Origin: Marinobacter sp. S6332
GTDB lineage: Bacteria; Pseudomonadota; Gammaproteobacteria; Pseudomonadales; Oleiphilaceae
Direction: 5' to 3'
Assembly: GCF_023016045.1 (NCBI RefSeq)
Contig: NZ_JALKAP010000005.1
Span: 1 to 64,000 of the forward strand
DNA length: 64,000 nt
Shown: piece after piece, positions 51,842 through 60,239 of the stretch
How positions within the stretch are numbered: the stretch's first letter is position 1
How the letters are laid out: each line of letters opens with the position of its first letter
The notes under the pieces: model-generated
What the model saw: only the letters and a program-made list of their open reading frames with translations
What the model was told of the DNA's origin: nothing
Databases searched by the model: none
Position numbers and translations under genes: made by a program

Positions 51842-53281
51842 ATGGCATCAATACGCGGAGCGGTCATTTTTTCTTTCTCGGCGCGTTTTGCAATGCGCTT
51901 TCTGGGCTTGGGCACCACGATGGTAGTTGCGAGGCTGCTAACGCCTGAGGAAATTGGTACCTATGCCATCGCAAGCGCAATTGTCATGGTTATGGCGGAA
52001 TTCCGAATGCTGGGCGCATCCGCTTATCTGATTCGGGAGCCGGATATCGGGGCCGAAAAAATTCGCTCAACTCTGGGGCTGACTATCCTGATCTCCTGGG
52101 CCTTGGGGTTGGGTATTTTGCTTGGTGGATTTCCCGTTGCGGATTTTTACCAACTCCCGCCTATTTCGGGGATTTTCGCAATTCTCTCGATCAGTTTTTT
52201 TATTGCTCCCTATATCAGCATACCCATGACGTTGCTCGCTCGGGAAATGTCATTCAAAGCGCAATTTCGGGTCTTGCTAATCTCAAGTGTTATGGGTGCT
52301 TTCGTTACTGTGTCATTGGTACTTGCGGGATGGGGGTTCTGGTCTTTGGCTATAGGGCAACTGGCGTCCCCTTTGACGCAATTTTTGATCTTTTGTTGGC
52401 GAAGCCCTGCATTGATGCAGTTTAAACCTTCATTTGATGGAATGAGGCCAATTATAGGTTTTGGGCTCTTGAGCTCTATTTCCTTGCTTGTCAGAAAAGC
52501 GACAGTCACCGTACCCGATCTTATTATCGGGAAAGTAGGTACGACAGGGGATGTTGCCATGTTCTCCAGAGGCTTGGGGTTTCTGGAATTTGTATCACAG
52601 ACCTTAGTAACCGGAGCTCAGCCCGTTGCTTTTCCATTCCTTACAAAAACACGTCGGGAGGGTGGGGACCTCGCGAAGGCTTACATCCAATCCAGCGTAA
52701 TGCTCGGTTCAGTAATTGTGCCGGTTCTCGGGGTAGCAAGCCTGGCCAGCCAGCCAGCCATCCAACTCTTTTTTGGTGATCAATGGGATGCAGCCGCTCC
52801 AATCGCGTCAATACTGGCGATCTGGGCGATACTTCGTTATAGCCATTGGTTCGCCAGAGACGCGCTCATGGCGGTTGGTCGCGAAGGCCTTATGGTAATT
52901 CGGGAGATTATTCCCTTTGCCATATTGGTGCCCTTGATCATAGCGTCCTATCCGGGAGGCCTGCAGGCTATCGCCAAGTCTTTTGTTGTTGTGGGGATTG
53001 TCGATTTCATTCTCACCTGCATTCTTCTCAATTATGCAATCGGACTGCAGGTGCATCGGTTTTTTCTGGCTTACTGGAGTAACTTGCTAACACTTGGTAC
53101 TTGTACCGGCGCAACTTGGCTTATCGATAAACAAATTCCTTTGGACAGTATTCCCGCCTGGCAAGCAATTGGTCTGTTGGCGCTTATTATTCCCTTGATA
53201 TGGATCGGTTCGCTTGCTATGTGTAAGCATCCGCTATATCGAGAAATCGCCAAGATGATTGTAGACCGGCTCAAAGGCTGA
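51842..53281 (+). CDS. Wzx-type polysaccharide flippase (MOP superfamily)
   Basis: 479 residues, 12-14 membrane helices, polysaccharide synthase/MVF-like family. The opening SARFAMRFLGLGTTMVVARLLTPEEIGTYAIAS is typical, as is IGKVGTTGDVAMFSRGLGFLEF midway, both read in parts. It flips the undecaprenyl-linked repeat unit to the periplasmic face for polymerisation. Last gene of the main plus-strand run; the next gene is convergent 34 bases downstream. Confidence 0.9.
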   Translation: MASIRGAVIFSFSARFAMRFLGLGTTMVVARLLTPEEIGTYAIASAIVMVMAEFRMLGASAYLIREPDIGAEKIRSTLGLTILISWALGLGILLGGFPVADFYQLPPISGIFAILSISFFIAPYISIPMTLLAREMSFKAQFRVLLISSVMGAFVTVSLVLAGWGFWSLAIGQLASPLTQFLIFCWRSPALMQFKPSFDGMRPIIGFGLLSSISLLVRKATVTVPDLIIGKVGTTGDVAMFSRGLGFLEFVSQTLVTGAQPVAFPFLTKTRREGGDLAKAYIQSSVMLGSVIVPVLGVASLASQPAIQLFFGDQWDAAAPIASILAIWAILRYSHWFARDALMAVGREGLMVIREIIPFAILVPLIIASYPGGLQAIAKSFVVVGIVDFILTCILLNYAIGLQVHRFFLAYWSNLLTLGTCTGATWLIDKQIPLDSIPAWQAIGLLALIIPLIWIGSLAMCKHPLYREIAKMIVDRLKG

Positions 53282-53315
53282 TGTGGTTTCACATTGTAGT
53301 TTTACCGTGAGTTGT

Positions 53316-54899
53316 TCACCCCAAAATCACCTTCTTTTTGGCTCGCAATAGACTGAAACAAATGCGCAAGACAGGATTCGAGGGCCATTCCATAAAGATC
53401 ATCAAGTCATATCGCTGCGTAAGAGCTGACAGGAAGGTGATCGGCCGCGTACTTCGGTTAAGCACAGTGATTTGGTCAGGTATTTCTTGCATGACAGTTT
53501 CGAGCGGACCGATCACAAGCACATTGCCAGTATACTCGCCTCTCATTAACTGCGAGAGAGTTTCGTTTGTCGGTATCAGCTCCGATATCCTGCGGGTCTT
53601 TGGAGCGGTGATTTTTACCTCTGAACTGAGCAGGGTATCGGAAAGAAGAGGCTTGATATCGAGAATGCCTGGCTGCTCATCGTAAAAAAAAGTGTGATGG
53701 TTGATGAGGGTTTTCAAAAACCACCAGAAATTGGGGTCTTGATGAGGTTTCCATAAGTTGTTCAGCGCCCGGTGAACGAGCTCATCAAGATTGTTAGTAT
53801 CATCCAGGTCCAGCGTGAATCCCTTTCGATCATAAATTGATCGACCCAGAGTAACGACGGGTTTGTTCTGGAGCAGAGCCTCCAGTCCTACTGTTGAGTT
53901 GATGACAACGACAAGATCGGTAACGGGCAACAGTGATTGAAGTGACAGCTCCCAGCAGCATCGCACATCCGATGCGCTGCACAGCTCTTCGATTCTTTCC
54001 CTTCGGGATTGGTCTTCCGGATGGGGCTTCACAATAAGTTGAGCTTCCGTACCACCCAATACGGATGTGACCGAACCGATAAGTACTTCCATTGACTTGA
54101 AGTAAGGTGAATTGTTCTGGATGTTACTATCGCTTTCAATTTGCAGAGGTAGCAGGATTACTGGTTTTTCAGGTGAAAGGCGGAGTTGTGCAAGAACGGC
54201 CTCGCTTTCCTTCTTTTGGCCAGTATTCACAATGGAGGCGTTTGAGCTGCCAAGCTTTTGGCAATAAGCCTTAAGCGCTAAGACATCATCCTCTGTAGGC
54301 TCTATCGAGCCATTTATTTGCCAACCATTCCCGGCGATAGAGCTATCGCTATTTACCCCGTTAGGGTCAATAACGAGAGAGCCTGGTAGAAGGCCCCTCT
54401 CCATGTAAAAGGATGGTATGCCGAGCAAATCTGCTGATTCAGCCAGGGCTCCGGTTACGAGCAGCGAGCCATTCCAAGTAATTACAGTGTTAGCGCCAAC
54501 ATCTGCCAGAAATAGGCTGTATGCTGAAATCAGCTGTTGCTGTTTCCAGCTGTAGTAATCTACCGTCGCTTTTCTGTCCGGGTGGTCAAGTAAAACAGGG
54601 TCTTTGGGCGTATAAAGCCAGTCAAGGTGCAAGTCTAAAAGGTGGTCGGTGGTAGTTGCTTTACCTGATGAGGGTTGGTGGGTAGGGTTTGCGTAAGCCA
54701 GCAGGAGTTCGTTTACTGAAAATGAGCTGTCACAACTATTTAAGAGGGCCAATTTCCCCGTCGCGTCGGATGTGACAACGTGGCACTGAAACCCGCAAGT
54801 GTCGACCAGATGCTTAATGAATGGTGTGATCAGCGCTACGTTTTTCGTAGAATGCCAAGTAAATAAAACTACAGTAGGTTTGATGTCTGGCTTGGTCAT
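53316..54899 (-). CDS. Capsule polysaccharide (KpsC/KpsS-like) glycosyltransferase-like protein
   Basis: 527 residues. The central part looks like a GT-B enzyme of the capsule synthesis class: AQLIVKPHPEDQSRRER, then VVVINSTVGLEALLQNKPVVTLGRSIYD in parts, the conserved Ser-Thr-Val-Gly-Leu-Glu block of KpsS/KpsC (Kdo transferases) and related proteins. The first 150 residues (TWHSTKNVALITPFIKHL) and last 100 have no recognised domain. No membrane helix. It sits alone on the minus strand between the flippase and the sulfotransferase genes. Confidence 0.68.
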   Translation of the reverse strand: MTKPDIKPTVVLFTWHSTKNVALITPFIKHLVDTCGFQCHVVTSDATGKLALLNSCDSSFSVNELLLAYANPTHQPSSGKATTTDHLLDLHLDWLYTPKDPVLLDHPDRKATVDYYSWKQQQLISAYSLFLADVGANTVITWNGSLLVTGALAESADLLGIPSFYMERGLLPGSLVIDPNGVNSDSSIAGNGWQINGSIEPTEDDVLALKAYCQKLGSSNASIVNTGQKKESEAVLAQLRLSPEKPVILLPLQIESDSNIQNNSPYFKSMEVLIGSVTSVLGGTEAQLIVKPHPEDQSRRERIEELCSASDVRCCWELSLQSLLPVTDLVVVINSTVGLEALLQNKPVVTLGRSIYDRKGFTLDLDDTNNLDELVHRALNNLWKPHQDPNFWWFLKTLINHHTFFYDEQPGILDIKPLLSDTLLSSEVKITAPKTRRISELIPTNETLSQLMRGEYTGNVLVIGPLETVMQEIPDQITVLNRSTRPITFLSALTQRYDLMIFMEWPSNPVLRICFSLLRAKKKVILG

Positions 54900-55105
54900 C
54901 TAGAATCCTAAATCCTTGGAAGTGTAGCTGCATGCTAAACGCAAGTAACAAGGGTACCTGCAAAGTGGCTGCCCGAAGCAACAACCTATGATACCGCATG
55001 GGCTTTAAGGTTTGAAACGAATCAAAGCGACCGTCTGAATCAATTTTTCAATTATCTAGCTAATTCAAATGGTTGAATGGCTTAGTACGAGAGGGAGTTT
55101 GTTAG

Positions 55106-56014
55106 TTGGAAAACCATAGTTTTATAAAGTTTGTTCCAGGGATTTATGTCATTTATCTCTCGGTTCCGAAAGTAGCAAGCAGCTCAATCAGCTACGCAAT
55201 GCTCAATACACAACCGACAGCCCAGGCTGGAATGAGCGAGCACAGCCCTGAGGGAAAAGCTCTCACTAACTGGCGGCCAGCAGAATCACCTCACCCCGCG
55301 CTGCCTGTGTTTACCTTTACGCGGCACCCAATTGAAAAGTTTGTGTCCTACTATAAAGACAAGTTCGTCCGGGCCAGGGGGCAGGGGTTCGAGCTCGATC
55401 ATCTGAAAGCGCTAAAGTTTGACCCGGATATGTCATTGGAGGAAGTTGTTCGCCACATGATGACCATTCCCGTTGAAAAAATGGAGCATCACGCTCAGCC
55501 TCAGCATCGAATATTGATCAAAAACGGACGCTTGATTCCGGATTTTGTGGTCAGGGTGGAGGATATGGCCAGCGAATGGCCACTGATCAGCGAGGTTTCT
55601 CTGTGCAATTTCTCGATTGACCAGAAAAAGAACACCACAGCTGGTCAGAGCCAGCCCTTGGATTTAGGCAAGCCGGTAGTTTCTGCATTGGCCAGGTATT
55701 ACACCCACGATTTCGAGCTATTTGGTTATGAAAAACCATCCGTCGAAGATCTATCAATTAGGACGATCCGGCCCAAGGCACCCCTGACGGCGTATCAAAT
55801 AGAAGAACTGAAGGATGAGATCGCAAAGCGCAGAGCAGAATTCATTGGACTGGCTGAGAAGCTGAAGAAGGATCCGGAGTTCAGGGGAGAGTATCTCAGT
55901 TCAGTGAAAACTGAGTTTAATAGATTCCAGATCCATACCAACAGTGCAAGTTCGAAAACCAACCCGTATGTCATTAGCTTGTTGAGACGGATGAAACGAT
56001 CCTTTATTAGATGA
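55106..56014 (+). CDS. Sulfotransferase family 2-type protein
   Basis: 302 residues, cytosolic-type sulfotransferase fold. The 5'-phosphosulfate loop is PKVASSSI (21-28), and the 3'-phosphate site is FTFTRHPIEKFVSYY (69-83) with Arg73. The C-terminal part is helical (about 230-280) and basic at the very end. It would transfer sulfate from PAPS to the exopolysaccharide or a lipid. The start is TTG with GAGGG upstream; no better in-frame ATG precedes the phosphosulfate loop. A hairpin (56097-56114) follows it. Confidence 0.82.
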   Translation: MENHSFIKFVPGIYVIYLSVPKVASSSISYAMLNTQPTAQAGMSEHSPEGKALTNWRPAESPHPALPVFTFTRHPIEKFVSYYKDKFVRARGQGFELDHLKALKFDPDMSLEEVVRHMMTIPVEKMEHHAQPQHRILIKNGRLIPDFVVRVEDMASEWPLISEVSLCNFSIDQKKNTTAGQSQPLDLGKPVVSALARYYTHDFELFGYEKPSVEDLSIRTIRPKAPLTAYQIEELKDEIAKRRAEFIGLAEKLKKDPEFRGEYLSSVKTEFNRFQIHTNSASSKTNPYVISLLRRMKRSFIR

Positions 56015-56096
56015 GGAACAATTAAACCCAAAATTGCAAGTTTTGTACTAGAATCTGTATTTCGACACAGAGCGAAACTTGAGTAAACAAATTAAT

Positions 56097-56114
56097 ACCA
56101 GCGCTTACGCTGGT
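56097..56114 (+). terminator. Hairpin terminator after the sulfotransferase gene
   Basis: ACCAGCG, loop CTTA, CGCTGGT followed by TTTTAG. 83 bases past the sulfotransferase stop and ahead of the beta-helix gene. Confidence 0.6.
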
Positions 56115-56184
56115 TTTAGTGCTTCATCATGTTCAGAAATGGCTTTCAAGCGCATGATGAACTTCCTCTCATCGGGAGAATAAT

Positions 56185-58122
56185 ATGTTTTTCGAAAATT
56201 CATCACATTTTGTTTTAGAGCGCTACTGGTCTTCGGCAGAAACGTGCAGACCCCCACAGAGGCTGGCTAAGAAAAACCTCACACCCCACTTGCACTTAGT
56301 TGTGTTGGTTTTTTGTATAGCATTTTTGTTTTCGCCATTAGCCCATGCTAACGATCCGTATCTTACATTTACTGATTTAGTTAGTGGCCCAAACAATGGC
56401 TTAAATGATGGCAGAGGCAGCGGGGTGATAGTAACAGTTTGGGGTCAAAATCTCGGTAGCCAACAAGGTGCCAGCCAATTGATCATTACGGATGCGAGCG
56501 GGGCTGCTATGAGTCCGGCCCATGTCTATTACTGGAAAAATTCTGACGGGCAATTACCTTCTGGGCCAGCCAATCTATTTGAATCCCATAAGATGCAGGA
56601 GATTGCATTTTCAATTCCAGAGGGAGCTGAAGGCCCTGCCACCATTAAAATTAGAAAAGACGGCAAACAAAGCAATGAACTGAGTTTCACAGTCCGTCAG
56701 GGGGCGATTTTTCATATCACTCCAAATGGCAATGACGCCGGAAACGGTTCCTTTAACGATCCATGGAGAACTGTCAACTATGCGGTTAATGTCGCTCCGC
56801 TAGGCAGTACGATTTACGTTCACGATGTAAAAACAGGAAGTCAAACAACAGGTAGAGGCATTTATTGGAACAATTCTGATGCTTCAAGTTCGTCAGATGC
56901 CCATTTTTCGATACTCGCCTACCCTGACACACGGCCGACCGTTATCGCTCAGAGAGCGATCGATTCTTTCAAGACAAATGGGTTTATGGTGTCTAAACTA
57001 GATGTCTACGCATCTAACTATCCACAAACGGACTCTAATGGCCAACCGATAGGAGCTTTGATTGATTCTTTTAGTGATACTTGGGGAATTAAAACTACGA
57101 AAGATGGTCGATATGTAGCTAACCGTATAGGTGATATACCTGGTGGCTGCGCCAGCAATTGGAATGGAGCTATTATTGGCGATTCACCAAAGCACCTTGA
57201 CCGTGTTTCTAATGCAAAAATGTTAGGGAATGAAATATACGAGTATGGCTGCGAGGGATCAAATAAACTTCATCATACCACTTATCTATCGATTCGAAGT
57301 GATCGAGGAATGATAGTTGAACCTTGGGAATGGGGTTATAACTATCTTTGGGGAAATAAAGCCAAAGGTGGAATTCACCAATGGGACAAAAATGAAACAT
57401 GCGGCGATATGAATGGTCCCCTTAAAATTCACCACAATGTTATCGTTAATCAGGCCGGTCCCGGAATTAGTGTTGGTGCAGCTAATAATTGTTCTTGGTC
57501 AATGAATGTTCATATCTATAATAATGTGCTTATAAATACTGGCTTAGCAGCCGCTTGGGACGGTTCAGATGTGGATTCTTCGAATGGCCCGGAAAATGGC
57601 GCAATTGTAATTTCGTCCGGCATAAACGGTTTGCTTGGTAAATTTTTTATAAGCCACAATTTAATTTACAAGCCAGCCTCCGATGGCCAAACAGTAGGTG
57701 GAAAAGGTTGTATACAGTTAAGTGGCACTGGTGATACGGTATCGGTGTTATGGAAGAACAATATATGTATAGTTAATCGTGGACATCCGTTCATTGGTGT
57801 TGGGCACAGGGGGAGCATAATGCTTGACAATATTGAAGGGAGTAATAATTCTTGGTTCTTTGATGGGTTGACAGCATCTAACTCTGATTTACCAAATTGG
57901 GATAGGAGCTCAGTCACAGAGGATCCTTTGGTAAGATTTTCTGGCCCAATCATTAACTATGACCCTGAGTCACGGATTATTGGTGCAGGCTCTCCATCAG
58001 AAATCGTAAATGGAATTTACGGTAACTCACGAACTCCTTCGGCAGTAGATATCGGACCGCTACAAATTAATAAATTCGAAAATATAGCTCCGAAGCCACC
58101 ATCTGAAATTTTTGTAGATTAA
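56185..58122 (+). CDS. Secreted right-handed beta-helix protein with N-terminal Ig-like domain
   Basis: 645 residues. After a long N-region a signal helix lies at about 37-56 (LVVLVFCIAFLFSPLAHAND), then an IPT/TIG-like domain (about 60-165, VIVTVWGQNLGS and ATIKIRKDGKQSNELSFTV in parts). From about 170 it opens ITPNGNDAGNGSFNDPWRTV in parts, a DUF1565-like entry to a parallel beta-helix as in polysaccharide lyases, epimerases and hydrolases. No catalytic residues can be assigned. Probably a periplasmic or secreted enzyme acting on the polymer. The gene is AT-rich with its own hairpin-bounded leader and GGGAG ribosome site. Confidence 0.75.
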   Translation: MFFENSSHFVLERYWSSAETCRPPQRLAKKNLTPHLHLVVLVFCIAFLFSPLAHANDPYLTFTDLVSGPNNGLNDGRGSGVIVTVWGQNLGSQQGASQLIITDASGAAMSPAHVYYWKNSDGQLPSGPANLFESHKMQEIAFSIPEGAEGPATIKIRKDGKQSNELSFTVRQGAIFHITPNGNDAGNGSFNDPWRTVNYAVNVAPLGSTIYVHDVKTGSQTTGRGIYWNNSDASSSSDAHFSILAYPDTRPTVIAQRAIDSFKTNGFMVSKLDVYASNYPQTDSNGQPIGALIDSFSDTWGIKTTKDGRYVANRIGDIPGGCASNWNGAIIGDSPKHLDRVSNAKMLGNEIYEYGCEGSNKLHHTTYLSIRSDRGMIVEPWEWGYNYLWGNKAKGGIHQWDKNETCGDMNGPLKIHHNVIVNQAGPGISVGAANNCSWSMNVHIYNNVLINTGLAAAWDGSDVDSSNGPENGAIVISSGINGLLGKFFISHNLIYKPASDGQTVGGKGCIQLSGTGDTVSVLWKNNICIVNRGHPFIGVGHRGSIMLDNIEGSNNSWFFDGLTASNSDLPNWDRSSVTEDPLVRFSGPIINYDPESRIIGAGSPSEIVNGIYGNSRTPSAVDIGPLQINKFENIAPKPPSEIFVD

Positions 58123-58620
58123 GATGTGATAGTTTTCCGATCCGCATTGCTGTGGCACACACAACTAGGCTGACAGATGGGGCATACACCACGCGGCAAT
58201 TATTGAATTAGAGGTGGAAAGCTACAGACGACAACAACTGGCAACAGATCAAACAGTCCTCAAAGAGTAAGAAATGAAACGACTCAACCAACCATCATAG
58301 TTGTCGCGGACCGGACAAGATAGTTGACGCCAGACAAATTCTGGCGAATTCCGGTCAGGCGGCTAAGATGGGGTTGGTGGAGTGCCTACTTGAGCCCTAT
58401 ACTTATGTGGTAGAAGTGCTTACCGAACTACCATCATTGACGACCGACGATGAACTAGACTGGCTGTTACCTTGGAATCAGGGCGAAACTATTCCGAAGT
58501 AGTTCGTGGAGCGCTTACCAGGAAACGGCGAGGTTGCCGAATACTGGCAGAGGTGTTCTGGGGTGAATATTCCGGAGTTCTATAAAAGAGCGGTGTCGCG
58601 GTTATTGGTTGAATCCACAA
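58123..58620. other. Degraded gap with IS66 remnant and small hairpin
   Basis: About 500 bases with no intact gene. It contains a 7-bp-stem hairpin (58328-58346) and the decayed transposase end listed separately. After that remnant's stop the same frame stays open to 58648, with no recognisable family. Confidence 0.6.
58353..58502 (+). pseudogene. IS66-type transposase C-terminal fragment
   Basis: About 49 codons ending in TAG. The translation has AAKMGLVECLLEPYTYVVEVL followed by ELDWLLPWNQG, read in parts, matching the end of IS66 transposases (SAKLNGL-type helix, Y-L/V, then E-x-LLPW). No upstream transposase body or inverted repeats remain. It marks past IS activity in the right half of the polysaccharide region. 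Confidence 0.6.
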
Positions 58621-59586
58621 TTAAAAGAGTGCCTCAACAGCCGTTTTAAGATCGTCAATCCTGTTGTCGCTTTTCTTTTTAAGCTCTGACTTAAGGTACT
58701 TTACCTCTTGTTCGAGATGATCGCTATTCTCTTTCAGGTCAATTATTTTTTGTCTTATGTCGTCAACTGTGTTGTCGACATAGAGGAAGCCGTTGCTGAA
58801 GTACGCACGAAGCGCCTCTGTGTTTGAAAGAATTCCTGGTTTTTCTGCGCTAACAGCTTCGTATGCGCCGCAGTTGAGGCAATTTTCTCTTTTCGTTAGC
58901 ACGACAACAGCGTCGCTCGATATTAAGTAGTTAAAATAATCCTCTTTGCTAATAAATCCTGTCAATTGCACGCAGGCAGGTGCGTCATTTTGAGACATAC
59001 CCTTCGGATTTCCCGTTACCAATACTTTGATCTCATTTTCCGAAAAGTGGGAGCATGCCTCCATCACCTCTTGAATAGGTTCATCGGAAGCCCAGGTGCA
59101 TATAAAAAGAATTTGGAATGGGACTTCGTCTTTTGTAACGATTTCTGAGCTTGGTAATACCGGTAACGGGTCAGGAACAATAATCGGCTCGCCGCCTATT
59201 TTTTTACAATAGTCGTATAACGCAACATTTGTGACGATCACGAGATCGGCACGCCTTACAATAAAATTCGCAATTATGTTGAGCAATCTATTTTTCCCAT
59301 CCAAAGGAAAGAGGCCGGCGTTATGTTCGTCGACTACGATCTTCCTTTTTTTGGATTGGAATAATAGTGTACAGAGAAAAGCTAGAACTATAGAAGGGTT
59401 TTGACAGAATATTACTCTTGGCTGTTCCTTTTTTACAATCTGAATTGTTTTGATACTTAGTTCGACATATCGGCGTAGACCAGATTTTGATGAGATCAAT
59501 TCGTACAGGGGGACTCCCAATTCACGGCTCATGCTATGATTGCGAGTCTGATACTGCCAAACAAGCCAGATTGAGTTAGATAACAT
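58621..59586 (-). CDS. GT4-like glycosyltransferase, AT-rich
   Basis: 321 residues, GT-B-like. The N-terminal half includes FCQNPSIVLAFLCTLLF and KIVVDEHNAGLFPL, and RRADLVIVTNVAL before the hinge; the C-terminal half has ILFICTWASDEPIQEVMEA in parts and the donor-site NCLNCGAYEAVSAEKPGIL in parts. The tail (about 285-321) is charged and predicted coiled coil. Higher A/T content than most of the window. It is minus-strand, 50 bases upstream of the acyltransferase gene. It probably adds a sugar in a variant decoration step. Confidence 0.75.
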   Translation of the reverse strand: MLSNSIWLVWQYQTRNHSMSRELGVPLYELISSKSGLRRYVELSIKTIQIVKKEQPRVIFCQNPSIVLAFLCTLLFQSKKRKIVVDEHNAGLFPLDGKNRLLNIIANFIVRRADLVIVTNVALYDYCKKIGGEPIIVPDPLPVLPSSEIVTKDEVPFQILFICTWASDEPIQEVMEACSHFSENEIKVLVTGNPKGMSQNDAPACVQLTGFISKEDYFNYLISSDAVVVLTKRENCLNCGAYEAVSAEKPGILSNTEALRAYFSNGFLYVDNTVDDIRQKIIDLKENSDHLEQEVKYLKSELKKKSDNRIDDLKTAVEALF

Positions 59587-59636
59587 TCGTTCTTCCCTTT
59601 TACCTTAGATAGAAGCTACTGGTGATTTTAAAGTGT

Positions 59637-60239
59637 CTAATTCGTTGCTTCAGGTTTATCTCGGTTTTTTATTATTCGTGCAGGCTGGCCTGCGACAATT
59701 GCGAATTGGCGTATGACTTTAGTAACTACGGTTGCGGCTGCGACTATTGAGTGCGAGCCGACGTCTGCCATTACGGTTGCAGAATTGCCGATCCAACAGT
59801 CACGACCAATAGTTATTTTTTCAAAATATCCTCCCTGTTGTTGGATTGGTGTATCGGGGTCATCAAAGTTGTGTTGCCTGTTACCGCTGAGAATGTGAAC
59901 GCCGCTGCCAATAAGTGTGTCCTCGCCGATAGTGCACTTGCCAATGTTGCACTGTGGGCCTATGTATACACCTCGTTGAATAGTCGTATCCCGATGGGAC
60001 AACAGAGTGAGAAAGCCAACGACAATTTCGTCTGAGGTGTTAGGACAGGCTTGGCTGTAAAAAGCGGCCCGCAGATAGCTTCCCGTTTTGCCGGGGAAGA
60101 GGCTCAGGAACTGGGAAAAGCTTGCAAAGCTGGCGTCCGGGTCGCTGATACGGGCGGTTAAGCAGTAGAGAGCGTAAAGGGGCCAGGTGAGGGCCCGGAA
60201 TAGCCGCTTAATGATGGGTTTGGCATGAAGTCGGGCCAT
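59637..60239 (-). CDS. Left-handed beta-helix (hexapeptide) acyltransferase
   Basis: 200 residues. From about 90 to the end come hexapeptide repeats: VYIGPQCNIGKCTIGEDTLIGSGVHIL in parts, then ITIGRDCWIGNSATVMADV and the closing VVAGQPARIIK, as in WcaF/CysE/VatD-type O-acetyltransferases. It is expected to form trimers and transfer acetyl from acetyl-CoA to a sugar. The start is placed at the ATG overlapping the stop of the lyase-like gene (TAATG), not the earlier frame opening at 60344. Confidence 0.85.
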   Translation of the reverse strand: MARLHAKPIIKRLFRALTWPLYALYCLTARISDPDASFASFSQFLSLFPGKTGSYLRAAFYSQACPNTSDEIVVGFLTLLSHRDTTIQRGVYIGPQCNIGKCTIGEDTLIGSGVHILSGNRQHNFDDPDTPIQQQGGYFEKITIGRDCWIGNSATVMADVGSHSIVAAATVVTKVIRQFAIVAGQPARIIKNRDKPEATN

